From Heterocephalus glaber (Eukaryota > Chordata > Mammalia > Rodentia > Bathyergidae), in NCBI RefSeq assembly GCF_000247695.1, contig NW_004624777.1, positions 1,124,204 to 1,188,203 of the forward strand: DNA of 64,000 nucleotides. The letters run 5' to 3'. Shown one piece after another: positions 25,683 to 36,929 of the stretch. Numbering within the stretch: the first letter of the stretch is position 1; each line of letters starts with the position of its first letter. A program made the position numbers and the translations under genes. The notes under the pieces were generated by a model. That model worked only from the letters and a program-made list of their open reading frames with translations, searched no databases and was not told the DNA's origin.

Positions 25683-26223
25683 CTGAAGTGAAGAACAAGA
25701 TGAAAATCAATAAAAGCCAAAGGAGATGATACTAATAATCCTTATACATCAGCTGCTGGGGCCCATGGAGGGGTCATACTGCTGAAATACAGGACAAATG
25801 GGCCCTGCCAGATTTTCTCTTAACATTCATTTGAGCAATATTCTTTGAGGGGAGGACAGAGTTAGGATTGAAGATATCTTTCTTGCATAAAACCTTAGTG
25901 CTACCTCCTAGAATTTTGGGGATCCCAAAAAAGATATCAAAACCTCCAATCCTTGCTTTCAATGGTCAAATAAATGGATCTGCTGAATAATCCAGTACTG
26001 TTGCTGAATGATGAACACGTAGCTCAGCAAAATAAGTTGAAAATCCTAAAGTGAAAAAATTTGTTGTTGCAACAAAATAATACTAAATATTTCAAAACCC
26101 ATTCCTGTATATTTCTGTACTGGTCCAAGGGAATACATTTTAGACAGATAAGACCCTTCTCTAAAGATAATTACTCAGAGCACAGGATTACTGTGATTAT
26201 TATTTTTAAAGATGAAGATCATA

Positions 26224-26306
26224 GGGTGGGGATTTAGCTCAGTGGTTCTGCCCCCTGCCTCGCAAGCTCAAGGTCCCAAGTTTGATCCCCGGTACCAAAA
26301 AAAAAA
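26224..26306 (+). mobile_element. ID-like tRNA-derived SINE
   Basis: GGGGATTTAGCTCAGTGGTT (A box), TTTGATCCCCGGTACC (B box region), then an A tail. A pol III-derived SINE, not a tRNA gene: it cannot fold into a full cloverleaf. Confidence 0.93.
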
Positions 26307-27279
26307 GTCTAATGTTTTAAATAATTGAGGGTTAGTTTCTGGATACTAACAGGCTCTGGACTCAGGCTTTTATATGTTACTTATCTCTTAATTTTATGTA
26401 GTAGACAGTTAACTTTTTTGTGGAGTAAATTGGATTCTTAATGAGAATATGGCCTAGTAAAATAAATATTGCAGAATATAGGTAACTCAAGATGAGAAAA
26501 TAGCTAGTATATGTATTAAAGTACATTATTTTATTCATTAGTATTTCCCAAGGTAATCTACTTTAGACAATCATTTTCTTTAAACATGGAAATTTCCTTA
26601 TTTGCACTTATTTAAATGAAATGGGTTTATACACTTGGAAAATGAACCAATCATTCTCTTATTTAGCATAATTCAAGAGAAAATTACTTCAACAGGAAAA
26701 TGATTCCAATTGCTGGAGGGAAAAATTACTAAGATTCCTCATCAGGATGTAATTGGAACAGGAAGTGACTAACACAGAGCAGAAAGGGAACCTGCTGATC
26801 CCTCTTTTCCTGACTCATTATGACAAAGTCCTCCTCAGCCAGGTAGGCAAACCTGGACTGGCATTGTCTGCTCATGTTAGATGTAGCCTTAAGCCTCTTA
26901 AACATTGTGTATGTTTTAAAACATTGCCAATGCCCCACAATAGTGGTGATAAAACTTCACCAGAGAATGTTCTGAAAAGAACTTACTGTTCTTTTCTATT
27001 GTGCCTAAAAGAAAGACACCTTTAGAGTTTGCTGTTTCCTTCTCATTTTCTATGATAGCCATGAAGTCCAATCACTGAAAGTAAAATCAGGAAAAAAACA
27101 GAATCCATTTTAGGAGAAACTTGTCATCTCGACTGTCTCTGCCTAATTCTTAGTAGGGATTGAGAAAGCCTTAGAATCTGAAGATGAGACTCAAGGTCCA
27201 TCTTCATGGTACTGCTTTATCAATGTTGCCAAGCCTTGTAGCCTTCTTTATACCTCACCTTTCTCATTTACCCCTGCTT

Positions 27280-27430
27280 AGAACTAGGGATTGAACTCAG
27301 GGAGTTCTTATTTTATTCAATATTGAGACTGGGTCTCATTAAATTGTCCATGCTGGCCTTGGATTTGTGATCCTCCTCCCTCAGCCTCTGAGGAGCTGGG
27401 ATTACAGGTGAGTGCTGTTTAGCATGGCGG
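27280..27430 (-). mobile_element. B1-dID composite SINE
   Basis: Reversed: GGGATTGAACTCAGGGAG, then GAGACTGGGTCTCATTAAAT, CATGCTGGCCTTGGATTTGT and GGAGCTGGGATTACAGG. Confidence 0.85.
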
Positions 27431-27552
27431 CTTTCTCATCTTCATCTGGCAAACATATCTACCTCCAATGTGGGCTGACAATGTTAAAGGAGATAAAGAT
27501 GGTGACATGATTTTTAAAATGTTTTATTTTTATGAGTACAAAAATAATACCG

Positions 27553-27718
27553 CCCAGGCACAGCAGTGCGTACCTGTAATTCCAGTTAGAGGATCACAAG
27601 CTTGAGGTTAGCCTGAGCAATTTAGGCAGACTTTGTCTCAAAAGAAAAAGAAAAATGACTGGGGATGCAGCTCAGAGGTAAAGTGTGAAAGAGTTTGATC
27701 AGCAGTACAAGAAAAAAA
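27553..27718 (+). mobile_element. B1-dID composite SINE
   Basis: GCGTACCTGTAATTCCAG (B1), then GACTGGGGATGCAGCTCAGA (tRNA-like) and an A-rich end. Confidence 0.85.
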
Positions 27719-28127
27719 GAAACAAACATTTGTAAAATTCTGTAAACTGGAAAGCCATTATACAATGTATTGCACTCCTATTATAGCCACTAGTAATCAA
27801 AACAACACAGGTGAAAAGAGAAAAAATTTTTCTCCGAGACTGAAATGCCTTAGAAAGATATTCCCTAATCCATGGACTACTTCCCTCTCCTGGTAGACAT
27901 GGCAAACATGGCTATTGTACAATACAGGAAGACAGCAGTCCAGTCGGTCATCTCCCTCCTCATTCCTGAGAAGTGGTCCTATTGATGGTGCTTGAAGACT
28001 TGCATAACCCACACCCTCACACATTGGTTGCTGCTCACCAGTGAGCTGAGGTTAACAAACGGTCGGTTTTCGGCAGGAAACCGCCCCCAATTTTCACTCA
28101 GGTCCTTTTTGTGGAGGCCCCGCCCAC

Positions 28128-28268
28128 CTCTAGCTGTGGCTCCCTGGTCTGGTCACGTGGCCTGGTGTCCACCTTCTGACTCTGCGGCTGCTCCTGCTGC
28201 TGTCGCTCCTTCTCCAGGGTGCCCCAGACCCTTTCTGCAGCGACCAGTTTCATTTTCAGCTCTGCGAC
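28128..28268 (-). CDS. TNIP3: TNIP3 coding exon 4 (GC-rich, variable linker)
   Basis: Forty-seven codons in phase 0, residues 72-118, from VAELKMKLVAAERV to TREPQLE. The acceptor is CTCCCTCAG, and the donor GTGGGC lies at 28127-28122. The first 13 residues continue the AHD1 coiled coil. The rest is a Gln/Arg/Glu-rich linker that differs strongly from the human sequence as I remember it, where the exon has about 50 codons of R/D/Q repeats. Base composition is clearly more GC-rich than the surrounding DNA. A 166-codon open frame on the opposite strand (27992-28492) is a by-product of this composition. Confidence 0.93.
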
Positions 28269-29543
28269 CTGAGGGAGTCGGTCATAGACAGTGGCAGACA
28301 CCTGTTCTGAGGCCCACATCCCCCCAGGGATTTACCCCAGGTTACAAACTTGTCCCTCTCCAAAGAAGTTCTATGTTCCAACGCCCACACCACAGACAAG
28401 GAGACTTGGATTTTAAAAAGAAGTTTGGTCAATCGCGAAAAGCAGCACCTTACATGGAAATAGCCTCTGGATCTGTCCCCCACCACCCTTAGGAGGGAAT
28501 GAAGACCTAGGTCCCAGACTGGTGGTCTCTTCTGTGTCACCTACTCTGAGCTCTCAGGAGGGACCTTGGCTGATCAGGAGAAGGCAGTGGGGGATCAGGG
28601 CCTAGGGAGTACAGCCTGCACCTGGAAAAGCAGGCCCAGCCTGTAACCTCTCAGTAACCCGCAGCACTTGGCCTCCTACGAGATGCCAAATTAGACTTCA
28701 GGTCCAGTGGAAGAAGCTCTTCTAAACATCTGTTTTCAAAACCCTGCCTGCAAGCAGTTCAGGAAAGCAGCTTGAGCATTCTTTGAATATCTGTCTTTAA
28801 AATGTGCATACATACAGCAGGGTACCCTGACATTGCCTAGAGCAGTGGGAATGTTATTTTGGACTTTCTAAATTTAATACTTCTGAGTATCAAAATGGGG
28901 AACAATGCCCTTGGATTACTCGCTTGTGGTTAAGTTTCTTAATTCTGAATCTAGGAGAATTTACTTTTTCTTTTTGAAAATAAAATACTTTTAAATTATA
29001 AACTGACCTTTACCTATTAAAGGAGATTTTCTCCATAAATTTCTTTCTACCAAAGTAAAGACTTCTTCCAGTGCCTTTATTTGGGGAGAGGGGTTTCTCC
29101 CTCACTTTCACTGTGAGCACTGTTTGTTTCTTTGTGGAAAAGAGCTGATGTGATATAATTAAAGAATTACAGGCTTGGCCTTTCATAACACAACATGGAC
29201 TTCAAACTGTCCTGAACCTCAGCTATAACCCATGTATTTATGGCTGCTAGTAACAAAGAGTAGGCCAGGACACTACATAAGGTAGGATAAATGTGGATAG
29301 GAACTCTTGAGACATCTCTAGAGGCTATTTTTAGCACATTTCCTTACTGATGCTCAAGACAATTCAGAGACACTACCCATTAATCTTCAGCACCAAGAGG
29401 CCAGTAACGCACTCATCACCTCCCCATGACCCCTCATTTTTCAACAGTTGGGTATCCACAAGTCTCTTTCAGCTGAAATCAATGAAAGCCTTCACATACT
29501 TGGTCCCACCAGGAGTGCCAAAACCCCAAATAGAAGTTTTTAC

Positions 29544-29609
29544 CTTTCTTTCATACAACTCTTTCATATTTTTAAATTGCTGATCCCATTGCTGATTAAC
29601 TTCCAGGAG
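29544..29609 (-). CDS. TNIP3: TNIP3 coding exon 3 (AHD1 core)
   Basis: Twenty-two codons in phase 0, residues 50-71: LLEVNQQWDQQFKNMKELYE then RK. The acceptor is ATTTCAG, and the donor GTAAAA lies at 29543-29538. The block ELLEVN.QWD..F..MK is the most conserved stretch of AHD1 across TNIP1 and TNIP3. It is a coiled-coil segment and the A20-binding core. I see no substitution here that would obviously disable it. Confidence 0.96.
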
Positions 29610-31225
29610 CTGAAATTAGTAAAATTTGATGAATTAATAAAAGATTTCTGCCAATTTGGAAATTTGGGCAACCCGCAATTACTTTTTGAGGTTGCTGAAA
29701 TTTTGGACCATAAGAGGACACAGTATTCCTTCCAATAAGTTCTAGTTGGGCTTGGATGATTTAACCAGACACTTTCTCACCTTTTCATAACTTTTTAACA
29801 TATGAAAAACTGTTAAGAATTAGGTATACCTTGACAAGTCAGCTGAACAGTTGATCAGCCACTTTAACTTCTCTTAATTATTCAAATTTCCGTCTTCTTT
29901 GCTTAATGTAACTAGAACTTATAAAAATTGTAAATATGGGTAGTTTTTGTAAGATTTATTAATGAATTGTTACTGATTTATGAAAAGGTCTTTTCTCAAA
30001 CCTTTATATATTTTTCTATGTGCTTAAACTGACTTACAATGAAATGTATAGCTTTAAAAGAAATTCATATTAAAGTCTATTAACTGATAATCATTTGCTT
30101 GCAATAATGTCCTTCAAAGATTAACACATTATCTATGATACATACTCAATGAATGGCTATGACAGTTTTGAAAGTATAGATTTTCAAGGAATAATAGTTT
30201 TACCACAAGACAATATTTAGTGCAAACACTTTAAAAGGTTTTAAAACTATCTTCTAATTAGGTGAAACAATACTATGACCTGTTTTCATTTTTTGTAGGA
30301 GAACTTTTTAGTTTTCTATGTTAAGAGAAATTATGGCACTTAGCAATATGGGACAGACACCAAGAATATCGTCAGAGTGATCAAAAAATTACAAAACAAA
30401 ACACCTAATCCAGAATAGCAGTTGCATATTAGGTAATTCTTATGGTGGAAATAGATGTGGTATTTAGAATACAGCTACATAATATCATTGTATAAAGATA
30501 CCTTATCTGTTGGCATTTTGAGGATTTAACTTTCTTTTGCTATACTAACATTACTCTGCTACTGTTTGGTAATTTCCCAGAAGGGCACTATCTTCTATGC
30601 AGTATCAAAGAGGAGTAGAAAGTGTCATAGAAAAGAACACAAAGGATACAGTACATAGAATGGGTGAGAAAAGGAATTACAAAATTGATACCATATGGAA
30701 TGCTAAAACTGTTACACTTTTCACTTTCTCCTTTGTCTAGAAAAGAGATTCTGATATTCATTAAACACAGAAAATAAAAACAGCATAATTAACAATATCT
30801 GTTAGTTCTCAATAACATTTTAGAATTAAACATATTTTTAGGACAGTGCTCCTTATTCCCTGTGTATTAAGATGCCAAATTCATGAAGTCATACTATCTA
30901 AATCAGTCCTACTGAATGTCTTTAACAGTTTGAGTTTCAAGATATGTCAATTTGCAGTGTTTCTTGAAGGACAGAGTTAATAAACTCAAATGGTCCATGT
31001 GGGAAGCATCGAACTTTTGAGAAAGATGGGATTATAATTATCAGATTTATGACTTTTTAAATTCAGCATTGCACAAATACTGATTAAAAAACATTTCCTT
31101 TCAAGATAACACATCCCAGTATCCTAGAGATAAATATTATTACTTAATAACAAAAATAAAAGATACCGAAGGATGTTTTATTCTTAGCATTAATCATATG
31201 TGGATAATTATTATTTCTAAATTAC

Positions 31226-31306
31226 CTCTTTTCTCTGTTTTTCCAAGCATCTTATCTTGTGTTCAAGAGTACTTGTCAAATTCTTTCTTCTTGATGACTG
31301 AGCACA
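31226..31306 (-). CDS. TNIP3: TNIP3 coding exon 2
   Basis: Twenty-seven codons in phase 0, residues 23-49, reading CAQSSRRKNL then ...HKIRCLEKQRKE. The acceptor is a T-run followed by AAG at 31309-31307. The donor is GTAAT at 31225-31221. IRCLEKQRKE is the beginning of ABIN homology domain 1, which in the TNIP family docks onto A20. Identity is by recalled similarity to human TNIP3 (RKNLMNSLEQKIRCLEKQRKE). Confidence 0.95.
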
Positions 31307-31423
31307 CTTAAAAAAAAAAGATTGAGATAAAATAATCCACAAAATAAACAAGAGAAATACTGTCCTTCATAAGCCCCATACATTTAGTCAACTCTTATAA
31401 TGTGTCAAAAAGTATCTGATTCT

Positions 31424-31515
31424 GGGGCTGGAGATGTGGAGCTTACTGGTAGAATATGTGCCTATCCTTCAAAAGACTCTAGATTTCATCCCCAGTAAAA
31501 CACACACACACACAA
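31424..31515 (+). mobile_element. ID-like SINE, diverged, CA tail
   Basis: GGGGCTGGAGATGTGGAGCT ... GATTTCATCCCCAGTAAAAC then (CA)n. GATTCT-type flanks hint at a target-site duplication. Confidence 0.75.
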
Positions 31516-32646
31516 TCCGATTCTACTAGTAACAATCCTCACTCAATAAGTCCTTCATAGCGACTTTTTAATGTATCAGCTTCATATTATATTTACGATT
31601 CCTTTATAGAATTTAGTTACCAAAATAACTCTCCAATAAATTATAAATGTATCTGTGTGATGAACAAGCCAGAAATTATAATTTCATGAATTTTAATCTC
31701 AATCTTTTTTTGACAAAAGACAAGAAAATAATGGCATATAGAAATCAGGTAAGTTTCTGAGGACATCTCAAATGCGGCAAATTGATTATACAACTGCACA
31801 ACTGTTACTAAGGTTGTCAATAGAAACATCAATGATCATGACATAAATATACAAATGGGCATAGGTTATCTGGTACTATGTAATTATAACAAGTTTAGAC
31901 ACATAATAAATTATTGGCATAATGAAAAGGTTAATCATTTTTCTTTTCAATTACATTTTTTTCAGGGATGGGAGTATTTATTTAAAGAAAGCACAAAAGC
32001 TCTGGAAACTAACTACCACCTGGCTAAATCTACCGGCAACACTCACTCCATTTCCTCTATTGTAACACAATAGTTTTACAATCTCATTTCTGAGTCATAC
32101 AAATAATACAGTGAACTGAGTGATGGGGCAGGCCCTAAATTTGTATTTAGTTTCAGGCTTCACAGTTACTGTGGACCATGCAATTGCTTAAAGGCATTTG
32201 TGAACCAGAAATATTTTCATGTATGGTGGTCTTTGCCAGAAATGTTTTGAGGGAACAGCTCTTTTACAATCGTTGTGTGATTTCAAGGATTTTTTTATTA
32301 GAAATAATTTATAAAATTGTACTTTTCTTTCTCTACTTATTCATGTCTCAAGTATTTTAGAGTGTGATCTTTTACACCTATATAGATATTGCTCTTAGTT
32401 TTCCTATTTGAGATCTGAATTTCAGGAAAGGGAGCCAAGACGTCTCTATTTTAAACAAATGTTCTAGATAATCACAATTTCTACTGAAGTTCGGTATCCT
32501 CCTAGCCTAGATCATGCTTAGAAATGTGAGGTTTGGGTCCTCAAAAAGCCCTTAATTCTATCTGGATTGTAGACAAAAATATATGGCAGCAAACATCTGT
32601 ATGCACTTGGCTTCTGGAAATCCAGATGCAGAGCAATAAGTCAGTT

Positions 32647-32688
32647 TTTGTTGTTGTTGTTGTTGTTGTTGCTGCTGCTGTTGTTTGC
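32647..32688. repeat. (TTG)n/(TGC)n trinucleotide run
   Basis: Pure TTG units followed by three CTG units. Intronic, so the polyglutamine frame on the minus strand is not a protein. Confidence 0.95.
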
Positions 32689-33825
32689 CCCCACAAATAA
32701 TTTTTCCTGAAAAAAATGTAAAATGCTTTGACACATAATTTTCACTGAAAAATGAGAATTCTTGAAAAGCTAGATACTGAATCTTCAACAGAATTTATTT
32801 GTAATTGTAGGAGTACTAATTTCTGAAACTTGGGAGTAATACATGGAGGACACGGAGAGGGAGAAAAGGACAGAAAACATGATGAATATGAATAGTTCAT
32901 AAGCTACAGACCTATCACCTAGTGTTTCTCTGGAAATTAATTAGCATTTTAACAATGGTTTATGTTCCTCAGGTGTGTATTAAAATATAGCAAAGTCAAT
33001 GAAATAAAAACATTTTGGGGGAACTTTGCTTTGCTTTTTGTCGCTAAAAAATGCATCCAATATTGTAATTAATACAAAGATTTTTAGGCATTGAGTTCCA
33101 GTAAGGGCCTGTGTACAGAACATTTACTCCTTACAAGTAATTCTCTATAATTATATTCTATAAAATATAATCTATATTCAATGCAGGTGAGCATCTGGGC
33201 ATTTCTTTCTCTACTCTAACATCCAGGTCAACCTCTCACATATTCAAGTTCTGACAGAATAAAATTAAATATCTAAATTTTAAATGAACAAAGAGTTCCA
33301 CTTAGTTTCTCATTTTACTTTGGTTATCTCTTTTTTAAAAAATAAACACTTTAATTACTTGGTAAATAAACAGTAACTAATTGGTTACTAATTACTTAAT
33401 TCATATAGTATTCTTTCAGTAACTGAACAAAAGCTACAGTATCAACTGAAATATATATTTTACTATAAAATGATTACTAAATGTTTTATTTACAACCACA
33501 CAATATAGTATTCTTTTTAGTTTTTTATATTGTACCACATTCTTCTAAATTAAGAGCAAAATATGGAACACACTGAACTGGCAAGCTGAAAGGAGTTTGA
33601 ACAGATTTAATCCTATCAATTTGTAGAAGAAAGATAATCCAGTGGGTTTGAAGGCAATGCAATAGTCACTCAGATACTATTTTTTTATGCCTAATAACAT
33701 TGCCTGTAAATATAGAGCAGAACTTAGTTAACAAATTAGCCATTCTACTCTTATTAATCACTGCACAATTAGAAATTTTATCAGTGCTAGACATGGCCAA
33801 TTCAACCCCAGAATGTGTTTCTTAC

Positions 33826-33912
33826 CTCTATATGCTCGGTAGAACTTTGTGCAATATTCACTCCAGCTGTCCCTTCTGCCAAATGTGCCATGGAAGCTTT
33901 TTCTCTGAAAGT
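33826..33912 (-). CDS. TNIP3: TNIP3 coding exon 1 (short-isoform start)
   Basis: The reading frame starts at the ATG on 33891-33889 and gives 22 codons (MAHLAEGTAG...STEHIE) before a GTAAG donor at 33825-33821. The N-terminus resembles the start of human TNIP3 (MAHF...) as I remember it. The exon ends in phase 0. Just upstream lies a strong acceptor: a long pyrimidine run then CCAAG, putting the exon edge at 33912. From there TFREKAS reads in frame into the Met, so the exon can also be internal in a longer isoform. TNIP3 is a cytosolic adaptor that binds the ubiquitin-editing enzyme A20 and dampens NF-kB signalling. The residues before AHD1 are probably disordered. The exact 5' edge for the short isoform is unknown. 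Confidence 0.9.
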
Positions 33913-34095
33913 CTTGGAAAGCAAAAAGAAAAAGAGGTTGGGGGGTGGGGATCTCTTATGGTATCTTTTAGAGTGAGACCAATCATACACAATTTGAAAA
34001 CCGTAATCCACCATTAACTCATATTAGAAAATAAAAATGGTAATTTTTCATTGAAAATGAGCAGAGGTGACTCTATGTGAATTACACAGAATAAA

Positions 34096-34262
34096 CTTAT
34101 AGCGCAGAAACCGTGATTTTAACTTTTCTTTTCCAAGCAGGGATTTCCCAGGATGTCTCAAGTAGGCAGGCTGTGACTAAGACCTGGGGCAGATTAGCCT
34201 TGCTATGATATGTAAATTGTCATTCTTCCTTTACTGGCATTTCTCCCCCTGGAGGAGGAAGT
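34096..34262 (-). promoter_or_regulatory. Candidate NF-kB-responsive promoter of short TNIP3
   Basis: Reading the minus strand towards the gene: a PU.1-like ETS core (ACTTCCTC, 34262-34255), a perfect consensus kB site GGGAAATCCC (34149-34140), then CTATAAG as a TATA-like box (34102-34096). A start near 34070 would lie about 180 bases before the ATG at 33891. TNIP3 is known to be induced by LPS and NF-kB in monocytes, so the arrangement fits, but the promoter is inferred from motifs only. Confidence 0.5.
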
Positions 34263-34508
34263 TACTACCACAGAAAGCCTGGGCAAACCAAGTCTTCCTC
34301 AGTAGCCTGTTACAAAGGCATTATATTTCTCACAGCAATTTGGTAACTGTTGCTTTTTTGACAACTTGAATTCTTGTTTCCCTATAGGTGTAATTTTCTG
34401 GCAATGTGTTCTAAATATGAGTTTAGCTGTGTAAAACTTAATGAGTCATACATATTTCTACGAATGCTACTAATTCCTATGGAATTAAAGGCAAAATGAT
34501 TCATTACT

Positions 34509-34600
34509 GGGCCAGGGATTTAGCTCAGTGGTTCCGCCGCTTGCCCCACAAATGGAAGGACTCGAGTTCAATCCCGGGTACCAAAAAAAAAAAAAAAAAA
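34509..34600 (+). mobile_element. ID-like tRNA-derived SINE with target-site duplication
   Basis: GCCAGGGATTTAGCTCAGTG, TTCAATCCCGGGTACC and an 18-base A tail. GATTCATTACT is repeated exactly at 34498-34508 and 34601-34611, a clean L1-type insertion. It lies 250 bases upstream of the candidate TNIP3 promoter. Confidence 0.96.
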
Positions 34601-35089
34601 GATTCATTACTCTCCAAAACGGGAATTTGAAAATCTAATCCTCTGTAGACTAAAAGTTAAACTTAATTCTCAAATGTAGGACTGTCTATTTCATAGGTCT
34701 TTCAGATTTTCACCAAGTCATTTGAAATTAAAGCTTTATTCCCTCTAACATTTTACCTTTAATAGTAGACTCTTGTTATTTTAAGGCTTTCAGGTAATGC
34801 AGCACTAGATAAGTCAACCAAATAAAAGCTTGGAAATGACAACTAACTTGAAGCTACACAAATGGACCACCATTTTTGAACTTAGAGGAGTGGGAGCAAA
34901 AGAAAAGGCAAGGAATATAAAAATAGAAAATAATGTGTTGCTGAAAGGAAAAAAGAAATTGTGATTAATCACTTAACTTAGACTTGCCTATGACATATCT
35001 GTCTACACATAGAATAAAGCCTAAAACTCCTGAAATGCAAACTCATTTAAAGGAAATGAACGAGTGTGCAAGACTTGGTCCTCCCTCTT

Positions 35090-35375
35090 TTCTTTAATGT
35101 TTCTCACCATCTCCTTCTTTGTGCTCCTGCCATACTGAATTCCTCCAGGCCTTTAGTGAATCCTCCTGGCTTCCCTCCTGTACTTTTGAAAGCACCATAT
35201 TCTTAGGCCTTCCTTCTAAGCCAGGGACCAGCAAAACCTAGCTAGTTCCTCTCCTGTACTATGTCACCAAGCATCACAATTGTTCAGGAGTGTGCTCCTG
35301 TGTTCATCTCTGTTTCCACACTATCCTGGCACAGAACTGGTGTTCAGCACCTTTTGCTGAATGAATAAGTTGATA
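35090..35375 (+). mobile_element. L2 LINE remnant
   Basis: Ends with CCTGGCACAGAACTGGTGTT ... TTGCTGAATGAATAA, the L2 3' terminal pattern. The upstream C/T-rich part is diverged. Confidence 0.6.
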
Positions 35376-36594
35376 AATATTTTATCTAACTACTGCACAA
35401 CAAATTCATGGACTTTTTTCGAGTTTGTATGTATTTATTTCCTGCTATTTTCCCGGTCTGCTTTGAAGATATGTGTGAGAGAAAGGAAGAGATGTTGCCT
35501 TAAGGCAATACCCAAAAAAGACAGATGGGAATCCAATCATTCATTCAGAGTTCTAAAAGTAAAAGTTATGACTCAGATGTGCTCTGATGTTAGAGGATAG
35601 AAGCAGAGATTTCCTGGAGAAATTTTTCAGATAATTTGTCAACTAAAATCTGCTATTAGAAAAAAAAAAGAAATAAAATTTATGTAAAACTTTTCCTCCA
35701 ACACCCCCCCCACTCACAGAGTAGATATAAAGTTATATAGTTCAAAGTTCTTATAAATCCAGTGGATGTGATAACATTGACCTGGAAAAGTGGATTAAAA
35801 GAATGTTTTCTTGCCAAGGAAATATTATCCCTATCCATTGTCTCCCAGGCTTCTGTCAAGGTCCCCTGATGCATATTAATTGCTAGGTGTGATGGCTTCT
35901 ATTAAGTGGAAATCCTTTCATTCCCCATCACAATTCCCTCCCTTGCCTCTTCTGCTACGTAGATTAACAATAAACAGATTTCTTATAAGCTCAAGAAAGC
36001 CATGTGATTATTTACAAGTAAACAATAACTCTTCTGGAGAACCCAAGATTGGTTTGAAAGAAATGGGACTCAATAGGCCAGCCCGAGGACTGCATTGGAT
36101 GTTTTCTGTTACCCATGTCTTATTTGCCTCGCCTCCGCCCTCTCACAGGTGTTATATATTTCCAGTGTCTGGCTTTTAGTCAGACAGAGAAATTGGTTCA
36201 GAAGAAATCTCATAAAAACTTAACAACTTTCAGAGAAGCAGAGGTGTCCCTCCATGTTTCCAAGGCTGTTTTGAAGATTTCTGATTAGCAAATATTATGC
36301 AGAAGAAAAACATAACAAAACAAATATGATACAGGAAAAGAACAAGGAACTACCAGTCATTGATCTGTAACTGTCATCTGAGTTGGCAGGAATTCTATGA
36401 AAATTAGTCTACAAGGAGAGCAGCAGTGTGGGTCTATCATGCATATAGGTATTCTTTGGCAGGTAAAAGAAATAAGGATGTTTTAAAACATCTTTTTAGG
36501 GTGAAGTTTGGAAAATTCTTTTCTTCCCAAATCTATGTCAATGAATTTTTAAATAAATGTACTATCTAGGTTAAAGTCAGAGGATCAAGCTATG

Positions 36595-36770
36595 ACAAAA
36601 AGATCTTGCCTTAGAGTTAGACAACCTGTATTCATGTCTCAGCTCTTCTACTCAGGACTTGTGACTTTGGCCAAGATGACTGGGCAGTCTAAGGCTCAAC
36701 TTACACATTTATACAATGGGATAGTGGTAGTATCTTCCTTTTAGGGTGGGTTGTGTCTGCTATAATACTT
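36595..36770 (+). mobile_element. MIR SINE
   Basis: TTGTGACTTTGGCCAAGATG, then ACACATTTATACAATGGGAT, matching the MIR body in order. Confidence 0.75.
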
Positions 36771-36929
36771 TAAATATTAATAAATTTTGAACTTTAAATA
36801 GGATCACTAATCAAATTGCATGACAAAAGAAAAATCTATTCATAATTTAAACATCAGCCATGCACATGGCATCAAGTGAATTCAAGGAAAATACAGAACA
36901 ATTCCTGCTTACAATGAAATTTATACACA

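Larger units (their letters stand above)
25683..28127. other. TNIP3 intron between coding exons 4 and 5
   Basis: Contains an ID-like SINE and two B1-type composite SINEs; otherwise unassigned. Confidence 0.6.
28269..33825. other. TNIP3 introns between coding exons 1 and 4
   Basis: Apart from exons 2 and 3 this is AT-rich. I see one ID-like SINE with a CA tail (31424-31515) and a TTG/TGC trinucleotide run (32647-32688). The reverse of that run reads as polyglutamine in a spurious frame. Confidence 0.6.

Noticed and set aside
27992..28492. Longest uninterrupted open frame in the window (166 codons, plus strand)
   Set aside because: It is antisense to TNIP3 exon 4 and exists because that patch is GC-rich. 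No domain, no splice logic and a composition unlike a real protein.
32558..32788. Polyglutamine-containing frame
   Set aside because: Produced by an intronic TTG/TGC repeat on the opposite strand. Not joined to any exon in phase.
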